From: Streptomyces coeruleorubidus
GTDB taxonomy: Bacteria; Actinomycetota; Actinomycetes; Streptomycetales; Streptomycetaceae
NCBI RefSeq assembly: GCF_008705135.1
Contig: NZ_CP023694.1
Span: 2,976,001-3,040,000, forward strand
Length of the DNA stretch: 64,000 bases
Direction: 5' to 3'
Shown here in pieces: positions 63,272 through 64,000 of the stretch. A program made the translations under genes and the position numbers. A model generated the notes under the pieces. That model was not told where the DNA came from, made no database searches, and saw only the letters and a program-made list of their open reading frames with translations. Each line of letters starts with the position of its first letter. The stretch's first letter is position 1.

Positions 63272-64000
63272 TGGCCGCTCACCCCCGGCCCGCACACGCT
63301 CTACGTCCGGGCCTACGACGTGGGCGGCAACCCCGGGCCGATCCACCCCTACCGCTTCTACGTCAAGAGCCCGGGAGTCACCGACAAGCCCGGCGACCTG
63401 AACGGTGACGGCCAGCCCGACATGCTCGCCGTCGACGGTTCCGACAACCTGCGCCTGTACGGCGGCACCGGCAATGGCGCGGTGGCGACGATGGTGCCCC
63501 TCTCCTCCGGCGGTGGCTGGAACGGCGCGCGGCTGACCCACAGGGGCGACTGGGACGAGGACCTGTATGAGGATCTGGTAGCCCTGCGCGGCGGCAAGCT
63601 GTGGTTCTACCCGAACGACGGCCAAGGCGAGTTCACCGACGACACCCGGCAGGAGGTGTCGATCCTCGGCGAGTCCGAGGCGGGCGGAGTCACCAGCACC
63701 GCGGACATCGACCAGATCGTCTCGGTCGGGAACATCACGAACGACTCCGAGGCGGACTACCCCGACTTCGTCGCGGTCATCGGGGACCAACTCTGGTTCC
63801 TGCCGGGGTACTTCGGCCAGACCCTCGAATCGGGCTATCTGATCGGTGCGTCAGGGTGGGGGAAGATGCACCTCGCCTCGCCCGGCGACGTCGACGGCGA
63901 CGGCTTCACCGACCTGATCGCCCGCGACAGCGGCACCGGGCAGGTCTGGCTGTATCACGGCCTCAGCGCCGGTGACGCGGACGCCGACGGGGTCCCGGAC
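63272..64000 (+). pseudogene. FG-GAP/VCBS repeat protein, 5' truncated, runs off window
   Basis: An open frame to the window end with no start and no upstream gene part. It begins mid-domain at WPLTPGPHTLYVRAYDVGGNPG (an Ig-like tail), then FG-GAP repeats: GDLNGDGQPDMLAVD, SPGDVDGDGFTDLIARD and GDADADGVPD hold calcium-binding DxDxDG loops. Such secreted proteins are usually over 500 residues, with an N-terminal signal. Upstream (63150-63270) the same frame gives nonsense with a stop at 63146, so the 5' part is lost, probably by the deletion that also joined it to the frameshifted gene. If a restart exists it would be far inside the domain. Confidence 0.7.

Overview
The window is chromosomal DNA of a high-GC actinomycete, almost certainly Streptomyces. 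The signs are the very strong G/C bias at third codon positions, frequent GTG starts, many -10-like hexamers only 6-8 nt before start codons (leaderless style), the core fatty-acid operon fasR-fabD-fabH-acpP-fabF, a homodimeric aceE beside a DUF3052 gene, an SCO2400-type protein, and scattered copies of the short Streptomyces palindrome containing CAGTTCCCCGCGCCCC. From memory, not checked, the gene order resembles the SCO2366-SCO2410 stretch of S. coelicolor. Most of the window is ordinary core chromosome with small local insertions and decay.

Layout. 1-7.3 kb: DedA-like protein, DUF2277, ketopantoate reductase-like enzyme, Zn alcohol dehydrogenase with divergent TetR regulator, a lone tRNA-Val(UAC), a DUF4097 lipoprotein, a coiled-coil membrane protein and an FmdB zinc ribbon. 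7.3-18 kb: DedA protein, then a Ter-type stress/metal locus: HAD phosphatase, an 885-residue PRTase-TRSP-StiP-Pelota-like fusion and an HpcH/citrate-lyase-like enzyme in one operon, plus four TerD/TerA-type proteins, a TerC-like membrane protein and a peroxiredoxin. 18-31.5 kb: DUF3052, aceE, potassium channel, DUF4190, MFS exporter with TetR, alpha/beta hydrolase, DUF4429-SHOCT, aldo-keto reductase with MerR, GNAT, serine hydrolase, pirin. 31.5-36.6 kb: fatty-acid synthase operon with its activator, closed by a strong terminator. 36.6-49.2 kb: DUF3145, SGNH lipoprotein, secreted-type GH3 glycosidase with divergent TetR, LysE exporter, a C15-like secreted protein with an odd start, EI24, esterase-type beta-lactamase, Ohr, NADP oxidoreductase with MarR, SCO2400-type protein. 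49.3-62.5 kb: sugar utilisation: enolase-superfamily sugar-acid dehydratase, Zn dehydrogenase, a TIM-barrel-like unknown, a ChvE/GguAB-type ABC importer, a Tat-exported aldose epimerase, then (after an aminotransferase) two secreted GH43 arabinanases. The same TTCGAA-centred motif stands before the dehydratase, before the importer and before the arabinanases, which suggests one regulon: secreted enzymes release pentose, the ABC system imports it, the dehydrogenase and dehydratase oxidise it. 62.6-64 kb: decayed accessory DNA, a frameshifted SMI1/KNR4-like gene and a 5'-truncated FG-GAP repeat gene running off the edge.

The most unusual items are: the fused Ter enzyme whose linker is made from an inverted pair of the chromosomal palindrome; two related IS5-type MITEs, one an internally deleted and inverted version of the other, whose ends supply stop codons of three flanking genes; a 10-bp tandem duplication that moves a start codon out of frame and creates a TTG start; and a leader before the aminotransferase that can fold in two mutually exclusive ways, one of which hides the ribosome binding site.
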